In this document: piece after piece, positions 34,652 through 43,004 of the stretch
How positions within the stretch are numbered: the first letter of the stretch is position 1
Layout: each line of letters opens with the position of its first letter
DNA from: Cytophagales bacterium
GTDB taxonomy: Bacteria > Bacteroidota > Bacteroidia > Cytophagales > Spirosomataceae
Direction: 5' to 3'
DNA: 64,000 nucleotides
Assembly: GCA_004292855.1 (NCBI GenBank)
Contig: RDXN01000032.1
Coordinates: 62,001-126,000 of the forward strand
Notes under the pieces: model-generated
Told to the model about the DNA's origin: nothing
Databases searched by the model: none
The model's input: the letters and a program-made list of their open reading frames with translations, nothing else
Program-made: the position numbers and the translations under genes

Positions 34652-36889
34652 ATGCACCTGTCCTACGTTCTGCAACAAACCATCTGTCTAGTTGTTGGAG
34701 TAATGCTGATTTCCTCCGCACAAGCACAGTCGGGCTTTTTTGTGCCTGTATCAACGGCCCAGGCTAAGCAAGCTGGTCCGGCCATACCCAACGCTCGGTT
34801 CTACCGGCTTCAGTCAGCCCAACTTCGGACGTATTTGGCCCGGGCAACCAGCCAGAAGCAGGCTAATCTGGGACCCATTCGACTCGAAATCCCGTTGCCA
34901 AATGGTACGGCGGAGATGTTCGCATTGCGCGAAACCGATGTGCTTTCGCCTGCATTGGCCGCCGAAAATCCCAGCTTCAGAACCTATGCCGGGCAAGGCG
35001 AAACCCACCCCGATTATACAATCCGAATGAGCCTGACCAGTTTGGGGTTTGAAGCCCTGATCTGGGGTGTCGATGGCGACGCCGTGTATGTTAAAAAGAT
35101 ATCGGCTGATCCAAACAGCGATTTACACACCGCTTATTTTGCCCGCGATGCGCGGAAGGTGAAAGAAGTGAAGGGGTTTGGAACGTTCAAATGTGGCTCG
35201 GCAGGTAGCCCGGCCCGCCCCGCTTTGCCCGGTCTGAGGCCCAGTCTTGGTAATGCGAAAGTAGCTAGTGTCGAGACGTTTAGCTTTGGGGCTACCATGC
35301 GTACGTTTCGGCTTGCCGTTGCCACCACCGGCGAATGGACCCGAAATGCCGGAGGACACCCCGGTGTAACAGACCCCGCGCAACTACGCACCAACGCGCT
35401 GGCCGTGGTGCTCACATCAGTCAATCGAATCAACGGCATTTACGAGCGGGAATTATCGTGTCGGTTTATGTTGGTGAATCCGCCCGTTTCTGGAACGAGC
35501 AACGTTGTTTACGATGATCCGGCCACCGACCCCTACAACAATACTGATGCTGCTGCTCAGTTAATTCTTAATCATACCACGCTGACCGCACGGGTGGGCA
35601 CGGCCAACTTCGATATTGGGCACCTCTTCGGAACGGGCGGGGGCGGGCTTGGGGCAACGGCGTCGTTGTGCGACGACCTGTACAAAGGCGAGGGCTATAG
35701 CGCACGCGGCACCGACACGGGCGACCCGTTTGTGGTCGACTATGTAGCGCACGAACTGGGGCATCAGTTTGGCATGGACCACACGTATAACCAGGCAGAT
35801 GCGCCCGGCCAAACCTGCACCACCCGCGTGCCGGAGCAGGCCTACGAAACGGCTTCCGGCTCTACCATCATGAGTTACGTGGGCATCTGTTCGGATCGAA
35901 ACCTGCAACAATACAACGATACTAATTTACCTAACTTTCACATTGCCAGTTTGAAACAGGCCTACTTCGTAATGACGGGAACGGCTTCGGGGTGTGGGTC
36001 GGCAACAGGAACCAACGCCATCCCAACGGTGTCGGTTGGGGTAGCCTATACCGTTCCCCGCCTGACGCCCTTCACGTTGACGGCCACCGCCAATGACGCC
36101 GATGCGGGCGACGTCTCTAACCTGCTTTATTCGTGGGAGGAGTTCGACAAGGCTCCGTCGGCGTCGGGCACGAACGGGGTTCCGGCCAATACATACGATG
36201 TCGACGACGATGGCGTGCTAAGGCCCTTGTTCCGGCCGTACTCACCAACAACGAGTGCCAGCCGCACGTTTCCGAGCATGACGTTTGTGCTGAACCCACA
36301 AGCCAATGCAATAGCGGGCGAAAATCAGCCCTCGTTTACCTTCACGGACATACACCCAACCGGCTTTTCGGGGGCGGTTTGCGAAAGCGGAACAACCTGT
36401 GTGTTAGGCGAACGCCTGCCAACCGTGGCCCGAAGCATGAACTTTCGCGTGTCGGTGCGCGACCGGCGGGGGGGCAACACCGAGGCAAGCACCACGGTCA
36501 ATGTGGTCAATACGCCGGGGGCGTTTCGGCTGACAGCCTTCGACAGTGCCTCGCAGGTGACGGGCGGAACCCCGCAGACCGTAACCTGGAACGTGGTCAA
36601 CACCAATCAGGCTCCCATCAACTGCACCAACGTTCGCCTGCTGCTCTCGACCGATGGTGGCCTGACCTTCCCAACCTTCCTGCTTGCCAGTACACCCAAC
36701 ACAGGGTCGGCGCGTGTTGTGCTGCCTAACAAGGCCAGTAGTCGGGCGCGAATCAAGGCAGAAGCCGTCGGAAATATATTCTTCGATGTGTCAAACACCG
36801 ACTTCACCATCCTCGAATCGCCAAATGCACCGCCCGTTGCTCTGGCTTGCCCCGGCTGTCCGCCGATAGATGTTGTGCGACTACGATAA
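34652..36889 (+). CDS. Secreted zinc metalloprotease (reprolysin-like)
   Basis: 745 residues. Signal peptide about 1-26 (ending SSAQAQS), an N-terminal prodomain to about 205, then a metallopeptidase domain. The zinc site is HELGHQFGMDH (about 366-376), an exact HExxHxxGxxH, followed by the Met-turn TIMSYVG. After about residue 450 come Ig/cadherin-like beta domains ('PTVSVGVAYTVPRLTPFTLTA' and the 'VTGGTPQTVTWNVVNTNQAP' module). It ends abruptly after 'DFTILESPNAPPVALAC' with a short CPGCPPIDVVRLR tail. No typical type IX secretion C-terminal domain is seen, so the 3' end may be shortened or secretion may use another route. Confidence 0.88.
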   Translation: MHLSYVLQQTICLVVGVMLISSAQAQSGFFVPVSTAQAKQAGPAIPNARFYRLQSAQLRTYLARATSQKQANLGPIRLEIPLPNGTAEMFALRETDVLSPALAAENPSFRTYAGQGETHPDYTIRMSLTSLGFEALIWGVDGDAVYVKKISADPNSDLHTAYFARDARKVKEVKGFGTFKCGSAGSPARPALPGLRPSLGNAKVASVETFSFGATMRTFRLAVATTGEWTRNAGGHPGVTDPAQLRTNALAVVLTSVNRINGIYERELSCRFMLVNPPVSGTSNVVYDDPATDPYNNTDAAAQLILNHTTLTARVGTANFDIGHLFGTGGGGLGATASLCDDLYKGEGYSARGTDTGDPFVVDYVAHELGHQFGMDHTYNQADAPGQTCTTRVPEQAYETASGSTIMSYVGICSDRNLQQYNDTNLPNFHIASLKQAYFVMTGTASGCGSATGTNAIPTVSVGVAYTVPRLTPFTLTATANDADAGDVSNLLYSWEEFDKAPSASGTNGVPANTYDVDDDGVLRPLFRPYSPTTSASRTFPSMTFVLNPQANAIAGENQPSFTFTDIHPTGFSGAVCESGTTCVLGERLPTVARSMNFRVSVRDRRGGNTEASTTVNVVNTPGAFRLTAFDSASQVTGGTPQTVTWNVVNTNQAPINCTNVRLLLSTDGGLTFPTFLLASTPNTGSARVVLPNKASSRARIKAEAVGNIFFDVSNTDFTILESPNAPPVALACPGCPPIDVVRLR

Positions 36890-36898
36890 AGCTTGCCG

Positions 36899-37843
36899 TT
36901 AGTCTTTTTTGACCAGGAAGGGGTGAAAGCGCAGTCCATTCACCCGATTGTATTCGAGCGAGGGGGCGGCTAGTTTGATGAACTGGGCTGTACCCACAAA
37001 CCGCTGGAGCGTGGGCGACAACTGGCGGATGCGCGATAAATCGGCGTCGGGCGAGAGGTAAAATTGCCGCCGACGTTCAAATTTGATTTCGTTACCGTTG
37101 GCATCGAAGTAGGGCGGGTTTTCATGGCCCCCGGTCATGCCGCTGCCGCTGTAGCCCACGGCCACGTTGAGCCAGCGCGGAAACTGCGGCCCCACCGGAA
37201 ACGTACTGGCGAGGTTGAGCGACAACCAGTACTGTTGCGCGTTGTAATCTTTAAGGAACTGAATGCCAGTAGTTTTTCCAAGTAAATTGGGCCGATAGGA
37301 CGCGTAAATACTTTTCCGCCAGCCGTACTTTAGTTGCACCGGTTGGTTGCCAAAAGCGTACTGTTGCCCTACGAACAGGGTCGTTCCGGCCACGTTGGCC
37401 AGCATATCGCCCCGCGAGAACCCCCAACCCTCGGCACTCCCGTCGAATACTTCGAGTGTTGTTTGAAACAACAGGGCCAACGCCCCCCCGGTGAGGGTGG
37501 CGGTGCGGTCGTTGACGCCTGTCCAGCGGAACAGCTCGTAACCGCCACGGCTCATGAGGTAAGCCGTAGCTACGTGGCCCACTTTGTCCATCTGCAACCA
37601 CTCACCGTTGTCGTTGAAGGTATGGAACGGCACCCGTTTTTTATACCAGGCCTTGCGGAGCAGTAGCATGGTGGCCGTGTAAAACACCGCCGAACCAATC
37701 ACCACGCCCACCAAACGCCCTTGCCGGATTTCGGTGGGAGCGGGCGTTGGATGGGTTGGAAGTGGGAGGGGCTGAGCGGATAGCCGGAAGCTTAACAGCC
37801 CTGCACTAACTAGAATCCCCGATATGAATCGCCGGGAACTCAT
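36899..37843 (-). CDS. DUF2279 (YfiM-like) periplasmic/outer-membrane protein
   Basis: 314 residues. Signal peptide to about residue 23, then a hydrophobic helix (VGVVIGSAVFYTATMLLL, about 45-62) and the family core 'MDKVGHVATAYLMSRGGYELFRWTG' and 'GWGFSRGDMLANVAGTTLFVGQQ', in which His and Asp residues are conserved. The rest is beta-rich. Function is not established. The start overlaps the stop of the Wzi-like gene (ATGA), so it is coupled to an outer-membrane polysaccharide-related protein. Confidence 0.85.
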   Translation of the reverse strand: MSSRRFISGILVSAGLLSFRLSAQPLPLPTHPTPAPTEIRQGRLVGVVIGSAVFYTATMLLLRKAWYKKRVPFHTFNDNGEWLQMDKVGHVATAYLMSRGGYELFRWTGVNDRTATLTGGALALLFQTTLEVFDGSAEGWGFSRGDMLANVAGTTLFVGQQYAFGNQPVQLKYGWRKSIYASYRPNLLGKTTGIQFLKDYNAQQYWLSLNLASTFPVGPQFPRWLNVAVGYSGSGMTGGHENPPYFDANGNEIKFERRRQFYLSPDADLSRIRQLSPTLQRFVGTAQFIKLAAPSLEYNRVNGLRFHPFLVKKD

Positions 37844-39444
37844 TCCCGAACCCCACCACGGCCTGGAAAGCTCCGACCCGAATCCTCCTGTCCGCGACTA
37901 GCCCGCGCCCGTGTTTGGTTCGACCAGGTTTTGCGGATACCAAGATACCCACCAATAGCCTGCCGGTAGAGCGTGCCGCTGTCCCAGGCGAGGGAGCCAG
38001 TAACCTGCAAACCGCCTAGCAGATTCAGAGGAGCAGCCACCGTTACAATACCCGAAACCTGCCGCCGGGCCGTCAGGTAGGGGTTTCGGTAGGTACCCCG
38101 ATTATTGCTGATTGATAGTTTGGTTTCGTAGGTGACCGGTCCGTTGAACACCGATAGACCATCGAGCGGGAGTGTACCGGCCAGTCCGAAGTGCGTTACC
38201 TGAACCCGGTTGTTGTTGGTATAACCCCCATAAGGAGCCTCGCCATTAGGGCCGAGGGCTGGATTGATGAACGGCGTACCAATGGTTTGTGCCCGATACG
38301 ACCACCCATCCCGGAACTGCGAGTGGTTAAAATAGTCGACCCTACCGCGCAGTTTTGGGTCTTCGATCACAAACTCCGGCCCGCCCTGACTCGTGGTGTT
38401 CAAAACCTCCACCAGCACCTGCCGGATAATGGCCCGCTCGTTTTTGACCTTCACCCGAAAGCCGTTCAACCCATCGGCCAGGCTGACGCCGTAGAACAGT
38501 GCGCCCGTCTCGTAGGGATTCTGGCGATAGAGGTAAAAAGAGTACTTGTCGGTCTCGTAATCGAACGCAATGTCGACTGAGCCGAGGTGGTTACCCACGC
38601 GGTTGGTGAGGTCGAAATCGGTGTATTTGGTTTGGTCGATCACGCCCGAATTAACAGCCCGTAGGCCCGTTACCAGACTCAGATAATCGCGGAACCCCGA
38701 TGGTAAATACGCACTCGTTACCAGCCCCGAACCAATCAACTCCTTGCTGTAGCCACCCCAAACCACCAAATGATTAATGCCACCATAGGCATGAAACCGG
38801 TGTTCGGCCTTGCCCAGCCGTCCGTACAAGGCTTTTTGGTGCAACATGGTGTGTTGTACGAATTGCCCGCCCAACCAGCCATGCGCAAAGTTTCCCTTCA
38901 ACGACACCCAGCCTTTTGTAAATTTCAAGGGGGCGTACTCACGAATTTCTAACTGGATTTTGGGCACTGGCAACGCATTCCCCGACCACGCATACGACCC
39001 CGAGGAGAGGGTACTGTCGAGCAGGCCCAGAACCTCACGCCGACGACCAACATATAGCTCCAGCGACCGCCAACGCACTTTCGCATAAAGTTCAGGCAGC
39101 AGAAGATTCCCCCGCAACGCACTGCTTGCAGTGTTGGCAACTACCTGAACGCCCCCGCCAAATGTAATGCGTCGGGCGGTCAGGCGGGTCGAGTCGTAGT
39201 CGGTCCAGGCACCCAGGCGCAGGGTGGTGTTGGGCGAGGTGAGCGGTACAATGCCATGCTGATTCGTACGCAACCAGAATGGCGTTCGCACGTTGGAGGT
39301 CATATACTGCCCAGCCTCGGCTGATAGGTCAACCGAGCGTTGTGCGAAGGAATTAACGCCAACCAGACCCAGCAGGATTGTTAGGACGGAACGGAGTGAG
39401 TACCGTTTTTGGGGCTGTGGAGAACCAAACGTAACGTCTATCAC
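37840..39444 (-). CDS. Wzi-like outer-membrane beta-barrel (capsule assembly family)
   Basis: About 535 residues from a GTG at 39444. That start is preferred because it puts a signal peptide (RYSLRSVLTILLGLVGVNSFAQ) near the N-terminus; the open frame extends to 39594 without an ATG. The mature protein shows many amphipathic strands with 'GQYMTSNVRTPFWLRTNQHG' at its start and 'FDYETDKYSFYLYRQNPYETG' inside, as in the Wzi family that anchors capsule at the cell surface. The C-terminus is Arg/Gly-rich (GQEDSGRSFPGRGG), unusual for a barrel end. Coupled to DUF2279. Confidence 0.75.
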   Translation of the reverse strand: MIDVTFGSPQPQKRYSLRSVLTILLGLVGVNSFAQRSVDLSAEAGQYMTSNVRTPFWLRTNQHGIVPLTSPNTTLRLGAWTDYDSTRLTARRITFGGGVQVVANTASSALRGNLLLPELYAKVRWRSLELYVGRRREVLGLLDSTLSSGSYAWSGNALPVPKIQLEIREYAPLKFTKGWVSLKGNFAHGWLGGQFVQHTMLHQKALYGRLGKAEHRFHAYGGINHLVVWGGYSKELIGSGLVTSAYLPSGFRDYLSLVTGLRAVNSGVIDQTKYTDFDLTNRVGNHLGSVDIAFDYETDKYSFYLYRQNPYETGALFYGVSLADGLNGFRVKVKNERAIIRQVLVEVLNTTSQGGPEFVIEDPKLRGRVDYFNHSQFRDGWSYRAQTIGTPFINPALGPNGEAPYGGYTNNNRVQVTHFGLAGTLPLDGLSVFNGPVTYETKLSISNNRGTYRNPYLTARRQVSGIVTVAAPLNLLGGLQVTGSLAWDSGTLYRQAIGGYLGIRKTWSNQTRARASRGQEDSGRSFPGRGGVRE

Positions 39445-39627
39445 AGAGTTCGGATTAGGTGGAAAACGCTGATGAATCAAAGGTAAGGGGAAAAGAGCCG
39501 TAGCCCCTAACACTAAAATAATATTCTGTGTGAACTGAATGCCCACACTTTGGTGTAATATCTGACAACGTTTCGGGCCGATTAGTGGCCCCAACGCGCA
39601 ACGAAACCACGTTACTCACTACATTCT

Positions 39628-41328
39628 ATGAACCTTCAACCCTCGCCACCCCTCACCCGCGCTCAGGAATCGCGCGTGGCTATCGAACGACTTTATATTA
39701 CCATGCGGCACCTGTTTAACCGGGGCTTTTACAAACCGTCGGGGGTGTCGGGCGAGGAAATTCGGCAGGCGTTGTTGTCGCTTCGTCCCGAAATATACGG
39801 GTCTGTGGGCGATTCGCAACGCGTTGAACTCGACGGTTTAGTGTACGTGATGGATCGCCTGCCAAAAGGTATCGAAGCGTGTCGGGTTATTACCTTAGCC
39901 TCGCGTGAGGGTCTCGAAAACGCTCGGTTTCCGGTGCTGGTTCCATCTAAACGACGCCGGAACTGCTATCGCATTGATGACGAACAGATGGTAATCGAGG
40001 TGACCAATGGTCGCAGTGAGATTTACGACATCCTGACCCACCTGACCTTCATGTTTATGGAGGCCGACAAAATTCGGCGCAACGCCATGCAGGAACGGGG
40101 CAACAAAACCCGCGAGTGGCAAAAACTGGAAGCCATTGTGCAGGCGGGCGGCACCGTAAAAGACGATGACCGCGAGTTGGCCCTGACGTACCTCAGTTCA
40201 ATTTTGGGCCGAACCTTTGAAGAAACTCAACGCGCCTACGCCCGTTTCGAAGAAACCGGTACCACCAACAGCGGCCTGTTTCAGATTGTGTACGGCCTGG
40301 GCAGCGTGTCGATGGCCGAACTCCGGGCCGAAAACATTGACCGCGAAATCAACTTCACGCCCATGCTCCGCGAGCGCATCGGCCAACATCTCTACGGCGA
40401 ACGCTGGGCTACGCGCATTAAGCAGTATATCTGGGAGAATGGCTTGCAGGACCGGCCCGTGCATATCGTGAGTGCTAATCCGCACAGCGTTATGAACTGC
40501 CTTTACGCTAAAATGGCCGTGGGCAAAACAATCGACTACGACGATCTATATGATCTGGCTCTCAAACTAAGTCAATCGGGCAACAAAGCGTTGCGGCAAC
40601 AAGTGCGGGCCTATGCCCTTGACAACGGCCTGCATGAACTTCCCGATGTGTCGGGTACGAGTTTGTTCGTACAGTTGATCGATACGGCCAAACTAGACCC
40701 CAAGCGCATTCCCGGCGAAATAAAACACACCGCCGAGGCCGTCCGGCAAAATAAGCCGCTTATTCTGGTGATGGATTATGCCTTTGGCGAACAGGCTTTT
40801 GAAACCCTCGACGAGTTACTGAAACCCTACGAACGCGACGGACAAACGTTCCCGTTACAGGTGGCCTCCATCTCGATCATGGGTAAGGCGGGCATACTAA
40901 CTGGCGACAAAGGGGATTTGATGATACCGACAGCCCATATTTTTGAGGGCACCGCCGACAATTACCCGCTCGAAAACGATTTCTGCGAAGCCGATTTCGT
41001 AGGAGGGGGATTGGGGGTTTACGAAGGCCCCATGATTACGGTGCTGGGAACGTCGTTGCAGAACAAGGAAATCCTGAGCTACTTCAAAAACTCTTCCTGG
41101 AATGCCATAGGCCTGGAAATGGAGGGCGCACACTACCAGAAGGCCATTCAATCGCACGGGCGCATCCGGCGCAGTATCCCTGCCGATGTGAAAGTACGGT
41201 ACGCCTACTATGCATCCGACAACCCACTCCTGACCGGGGCCACGCTGGCATCGGGGAGCCTTGGTTCGCTGGGGGTGAAACCAACGTACTTGATTACGCT
41301 CAAGTGTTTGGAGAAGATACTGGCGTAG
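39628..41328 (+). CDS. Conserved 566-aa protein with nucleosidase-like C-terminal motif (DUF6909-like)
   Basis: No signal peptide or membrane helix. The N-terminal half is helical and charged ('AIERLYITMRHLFNRGFYKP', 'ILTHLTFMFMEADKIRRNAM', 'ALTYLSSILGRTFEETQRAY'). The C-terminal half has alpha/beta character: LILVMDYAFGEQAFETLDEL, FPLQVASISIMGKAGILTGD, PMITVLGTSLQNKEILSYF, AIGLEMEGAHYQKAIQ and 'VRYAYYASDNPLLTGATLAS'. GLEMEGAHYQKA closely resembles the substrate-contacting GxEMExAA loop of nucleoside phosphorylases and MTA/SAH nucleosidases. It resembles a Cytophagales family labelled DUF6909, from memory only. An enzymatic role on nucleosides is an inference. Confidence 0.65.
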   Translation: MNLQPSPPLTRAQESRVAIERLYITMRHLFNRGFYKPSGVSGEEIRQALLSLRPEIYGSVGDSQRVELDGLVYVMDRLPKGIEACRVITLASREGLENARFPVLVPSKRRRNCYRIDDEQMVIEVTNGRSEIYDILTHLTFMFMEADKIRRNAMQERGNKTREWQKLEAIVQAGGTVKDDDRELALTYLSSILGRTFEETQRAYARFEETGTTNSGLFQIVYGLGSVSMAELRAENIDREINFTPMLRERIGQHLYGERWATRIKQYIWENGLQDRPVHIVSANPHSVMNCLYAKMAVGKTIDYDDLYDLALKLSQSGNKALRQQVRAYALDNGLHELPDVSGTSLFVQLIDTAKLDPKRIPGEIKHTAEAVRQNKPLILVMDYAFGEQAFETLDELLKPYERDGQTFPLQVASISIMGKAGILTGDKGDLMIPTAHIFEGTADNYPLENDFCEADFVGGGLGVYEGPMITVLGTSLQNKEILSYFKNSSWNAIGLEMEGAHYQKAIQSHGRIRRSIPADVKVRYAYYASDNPLLTGATLASGSLGSLGVKPTYLITLKCLEKILA

Positions 41329-41340
41329 GGGCAGACCCAC

Positions 41341-41400
41341 GTGTCTGCCCGATGGCGTGCCGTGTCTGCCCGATGGCGTGCCGTGTCTGCCCGATGGAGC
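41341..41400. repeat. 21-bp tandem repeat, about 2.9 copies
   Basis: GTGTCTGCCCGATGGCGTGC plus C is repeated exactly twice, with a third partial copy diverging at its end (GATGGAGCGGC). It directly follows the 566-aa protein gene, and the preceding GGGGCAGAC can pair with GTGTCTGCCC, so read-out as a hairpin is possible. Confidence 0.85.
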
Positions 41401-41435
41401 GGCAGCCCATGCATGTGATAATTAGCACGTAAAAA

Positions 41436-41460
41436 GGGCGGGCACATAGGCCCGCCCGTA
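41436..41460. terminator. GC-rich hairpin between convergent genes
   Basis: GGGCGGGC and GCCCGCCC, separated by about 7 nt, preceded by AAAAA. This would give a terminator for the minus-strand gene that ends at 41486 (T-run on the minus strand). Confidence 0.65.
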
Positions 41461-41485
41461 CATGGAGTCTGCGCAAAAACAAAAA

Positions 41486-41674
41486 TTACCGGTCTCGTTT
41501 GCGTCGGGTAGTGCCGTTGCGGGCCGCCAATTCGCTTTGATATTTAGCTTTCAGTTGCCGGTCGAGTTCGCGGTCGCGGGGGACGTAGATACTTGTTTTG
41601 CCGTCTGAAAACTTAAGTTGCCAATACGCATTGTCCGACGTAGGCGGGATGGACGTGTAAGCAGGTTTGCTCAT
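41486..41674 (-). CDS. Small basic protein, 62 aa
   Basis: Starts MSKPAYTSIPPTSDNAYWQL and ends in a Lys/Arg-rich helix (ELDRQLKAKYQSELAARNGT, then TRRKRDR). The middle (KFSDGKTSIYVPRDRELD) could be a beta hairpin. It has an ATG start, no signal peptide and lies 33 bp after the cold-shock gene on the same strand. Net positive charge suggests nucleic acid contact, but the family is not recognised. Confidence 0.6.
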   Translation of the reverse strand: MSKPAYTSIPPTSDNAYWQLKFSDGKTSIYVPRDRELDRQLKAKYQSELAARNGTTRRKRDR

Positions 41675-41707
41675 TAGTATGTTATCAAAGAAAAGAACCA
41701 GATTGTA

Positions 41708-42148
41708 TTAAGTCAATTTCGTCACGTCGACCGCGTTCAACCCTTTAGGCGTCGAGGTCGTCATGAAAGTCACCTTGTCCTGCTCATTAAGTGGCTCCGA
41801 CAGGGCGTTAATATGTACGAAAATACTCTCTTGCGAGCGTACGTCCTTAATGAAGCCGTATCCTTTCGATGCGTTAAAAAACGTAACAACGCCCTGCCGG
41901 AGAACTGGCTCGGCCGGACTATCATGTTTAGTAGCACCAAGCTGAATATCGGCCTCGTTGATTTGTTTTCTTCGGGAGGGGTCGGGTGGGGTAGAGACAA
42001 GGTTACCATTTTCATCGACGTATACCATCATCGATTCGAGCGACTGACCTTTCTTGGCGTTAGCTTTACGCTCTTCACGCTTTTCTTCCTTGTCTTTTCT
42101 TTTTTTCTGACGCTGTTTTTCTTTTTCTTTTTTGCTGAACGTTTCCAT
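41708..42148 (-). CDS. Cold-shock domain protein with basic coiled-coil N-terminus
   Basis: 146 residues from the ATG at 42148. The N-terminal 40 residues are almost all Lys, Glu and Arg (METFSKKEKEKQRQKKRKDK and following) and should form a long charged helix. A linker (SMMVYVDENGNLVSTPPDPS) leads to a C-terminal cold-shock domain (about 80-145) with RNP1-like KGYGFIKD and RNP2-like SIFVHINAL. It probably binds RNA as a chaperone. This two-part form is common in Bacteroidota. A hairpin with a T-run lies in its 5' flank. The 42181 in-frame extension is less likely. Confidence 0.85.
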   Translation of the reverse strand: METFSKKEKEKQRQKKRKDKEEKREERKANAKKGQSLESMMVYVDENGNLVSTPPDPSRRKQINEADIQLGATKHDSPAEPVLRQGVVTFFNASKGYGFIKDVRSQESIFVHINALSEPLNEQDKVTFMTTSTPKGLNAVDVTKLT

Positions 42149-42173
42149 TATCTGCATGTATTCTCGCGGGCCA

Positions 42174-42199
42174 ATCATCACAAACGTGATGATTTTTTT
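42174..42199 (+). terminator. Hairpin with T-run upstream of the cold-shock gene
   Basis: ATCATCAC-aaac-GTGATGAT followed by TTTTTTT on the plus strand. No plus-strand gene ends here. On the minus strand it lies 26 bp upstream of the cold-shock ATG, so it may shield that gene from antisense reading or act within its leader. Confidence 0.55.
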
Positions 42200-42229
42200 C
42201 GAGAGTGAAGCCCTGGTATAGCCAAAAAG

Positions 42230-42243
42230 GGGCCAATTGGCCC
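42230..42243. terminator. 14-bp perfect palindrome
   Basis: GGGCCAATTGGCCC, preceded by AAAAA on the left, which becomes a T-run on the minus strand. It lies downstream of the fumC-side genes and is a possible terminator for them, although it has no unpaired loop. Confidence 0.4.
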
Positions 42244-42344
42244 TATCAATCAGCCCCCTTACTTAATCGAACCCTATATTACGAAAAAAAGTTGGCTTAC
42301 CCTAATTGCCTTTCTTACAGGGTAGTCCTGAAATATGGTTATGG

Positions 42345-42411
42345 CTTGCCTGAAACCTCACCCACCATATCGCCCGGCACAACCCATTGGTCGAACTCGT
42401 CGGGCTTAATA
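42345..42411 (-). pseudogene. Diverged copy of the fumC 3' end
   Basis: In one minus-strand frame it encodes KPDEFDQWVVPGDMVGEV. The intact fumC at 43005 ends [18 protein letters not shown]. Over about 48 bp the DNA is roughly 79% identical by eye, in the same orientation. Only the last 17 or so codons are present, followed by a short tail (SGKP). It has no start of its own and is a remnant. Confidence 0.75.
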
Positions 42412-42561
42412 CTACTGCTTCTTTGGAGGATTATCCAAGAAAGACAAGTCTGCTTTCTGGAGCATTGCACGCGCTTCAGCCAGTTTCTTCTGTACGACCG
42501 GATGATCGGAATAACGACGGACAACGATTGTTGGCTGATCCTTTTTTTCGTCTGATTTCAT
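42412..42561 (-). CDS. Small ORF coupled to the DUF6934 gene, 49 aa
   Basis: The ATG at 42561 overlaps the TGA of the DUF6934 frame (ATGA), a strong sign of translational coupling. The product begins MKSDEKKDQPTIVVRRYSDH, continues PVVQKKLAEARAMLQKAD and ends LSFLDNPPKKQ. It is charged, with a single helix (VVQKKLAEARAMLQKA) and no membrane segment. Another ATG two codons upstream is possible. Function unknown. It could partner the DUF6934 protein. Confidence 0.5.
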   Translation of the reverse strand: MKSDEKKDQPTIVVRRYSDHPVVQKKLAEARAMLQKADLSFLDNPPKKQ

Positions 42562-42998
42562 CTGCATTTTCGTATTAAAAAACCACCATACGACTCGTTA
42601 CGATCAAATAACACAAATCCTTGTCCATTAAATCCGTACAAATCGTAATCACTTGTCAACTTTTCTAACTCGCGTCCAAGAGCCATTCGGTACAGGCGAT
42701 TTCTGCGGTCATCACTTCCTCGAAAGGCAATGGCGTAGTGCGGGTATCTATTCAGAAAGTCAATCGATATCCTGAAAACGGTTGCCAACACGGTTGCCAT
42801 ATCATCATTCGCACTGATTGATGTATCGGAAAGCTCACCATCATCTAACTCATCCAACAAAGCAAGGTTTACAACGTTGGCTGTGCCTGTCTCTGTGATC
42901 AGAACAACTTTTTAAACAACTTTAAATGGGCTTCGACTTTCAAAACGATAAACAAACGTGCTGACGTCTGACTCAAACGGATATGGTTTCTCATCCAT
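42558..42998 (-). pseudogene. DUF6934 family gene with an in-frame stop codon
   Basis: The frame opens at the ATG at 42998, 6 bp after the fumC stop, and reads MDEKPYPFESDVSTFVYRFE up to KVV, then a TAA at 42912-42914 (codon 29). It then continues in the same frame as KVVLITETGTANVVNLALLD through 'AIAFRGSDDRRNRLYRMALG' to GGFLIRKCR. The whole, about 146 residues without the stop, resembles DUF6934 proteins of Bacteroidota (central 'YAIAFRGS..RRNRLYRM' core). One base change (for example TAA from CAA or AAA) explains the break. The remaining 100-codon part has only a TTG as possible start. Function of the family is unknown. Confidence 0.75.
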
Positions 42999-43004
42999 TG
43001 GTCC

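Noticed and set aside
41341-41400. CRISPR array
   Set aside because: Repeats are directly adjacent with no spacers, and no cas genes are in the window.
42205-42555. 116-codon plus-strand frame
   Set aside because: Antisense to the fumC remnant and the coupled small ORF, Ser/Leu/Trp-rich without family similarity.
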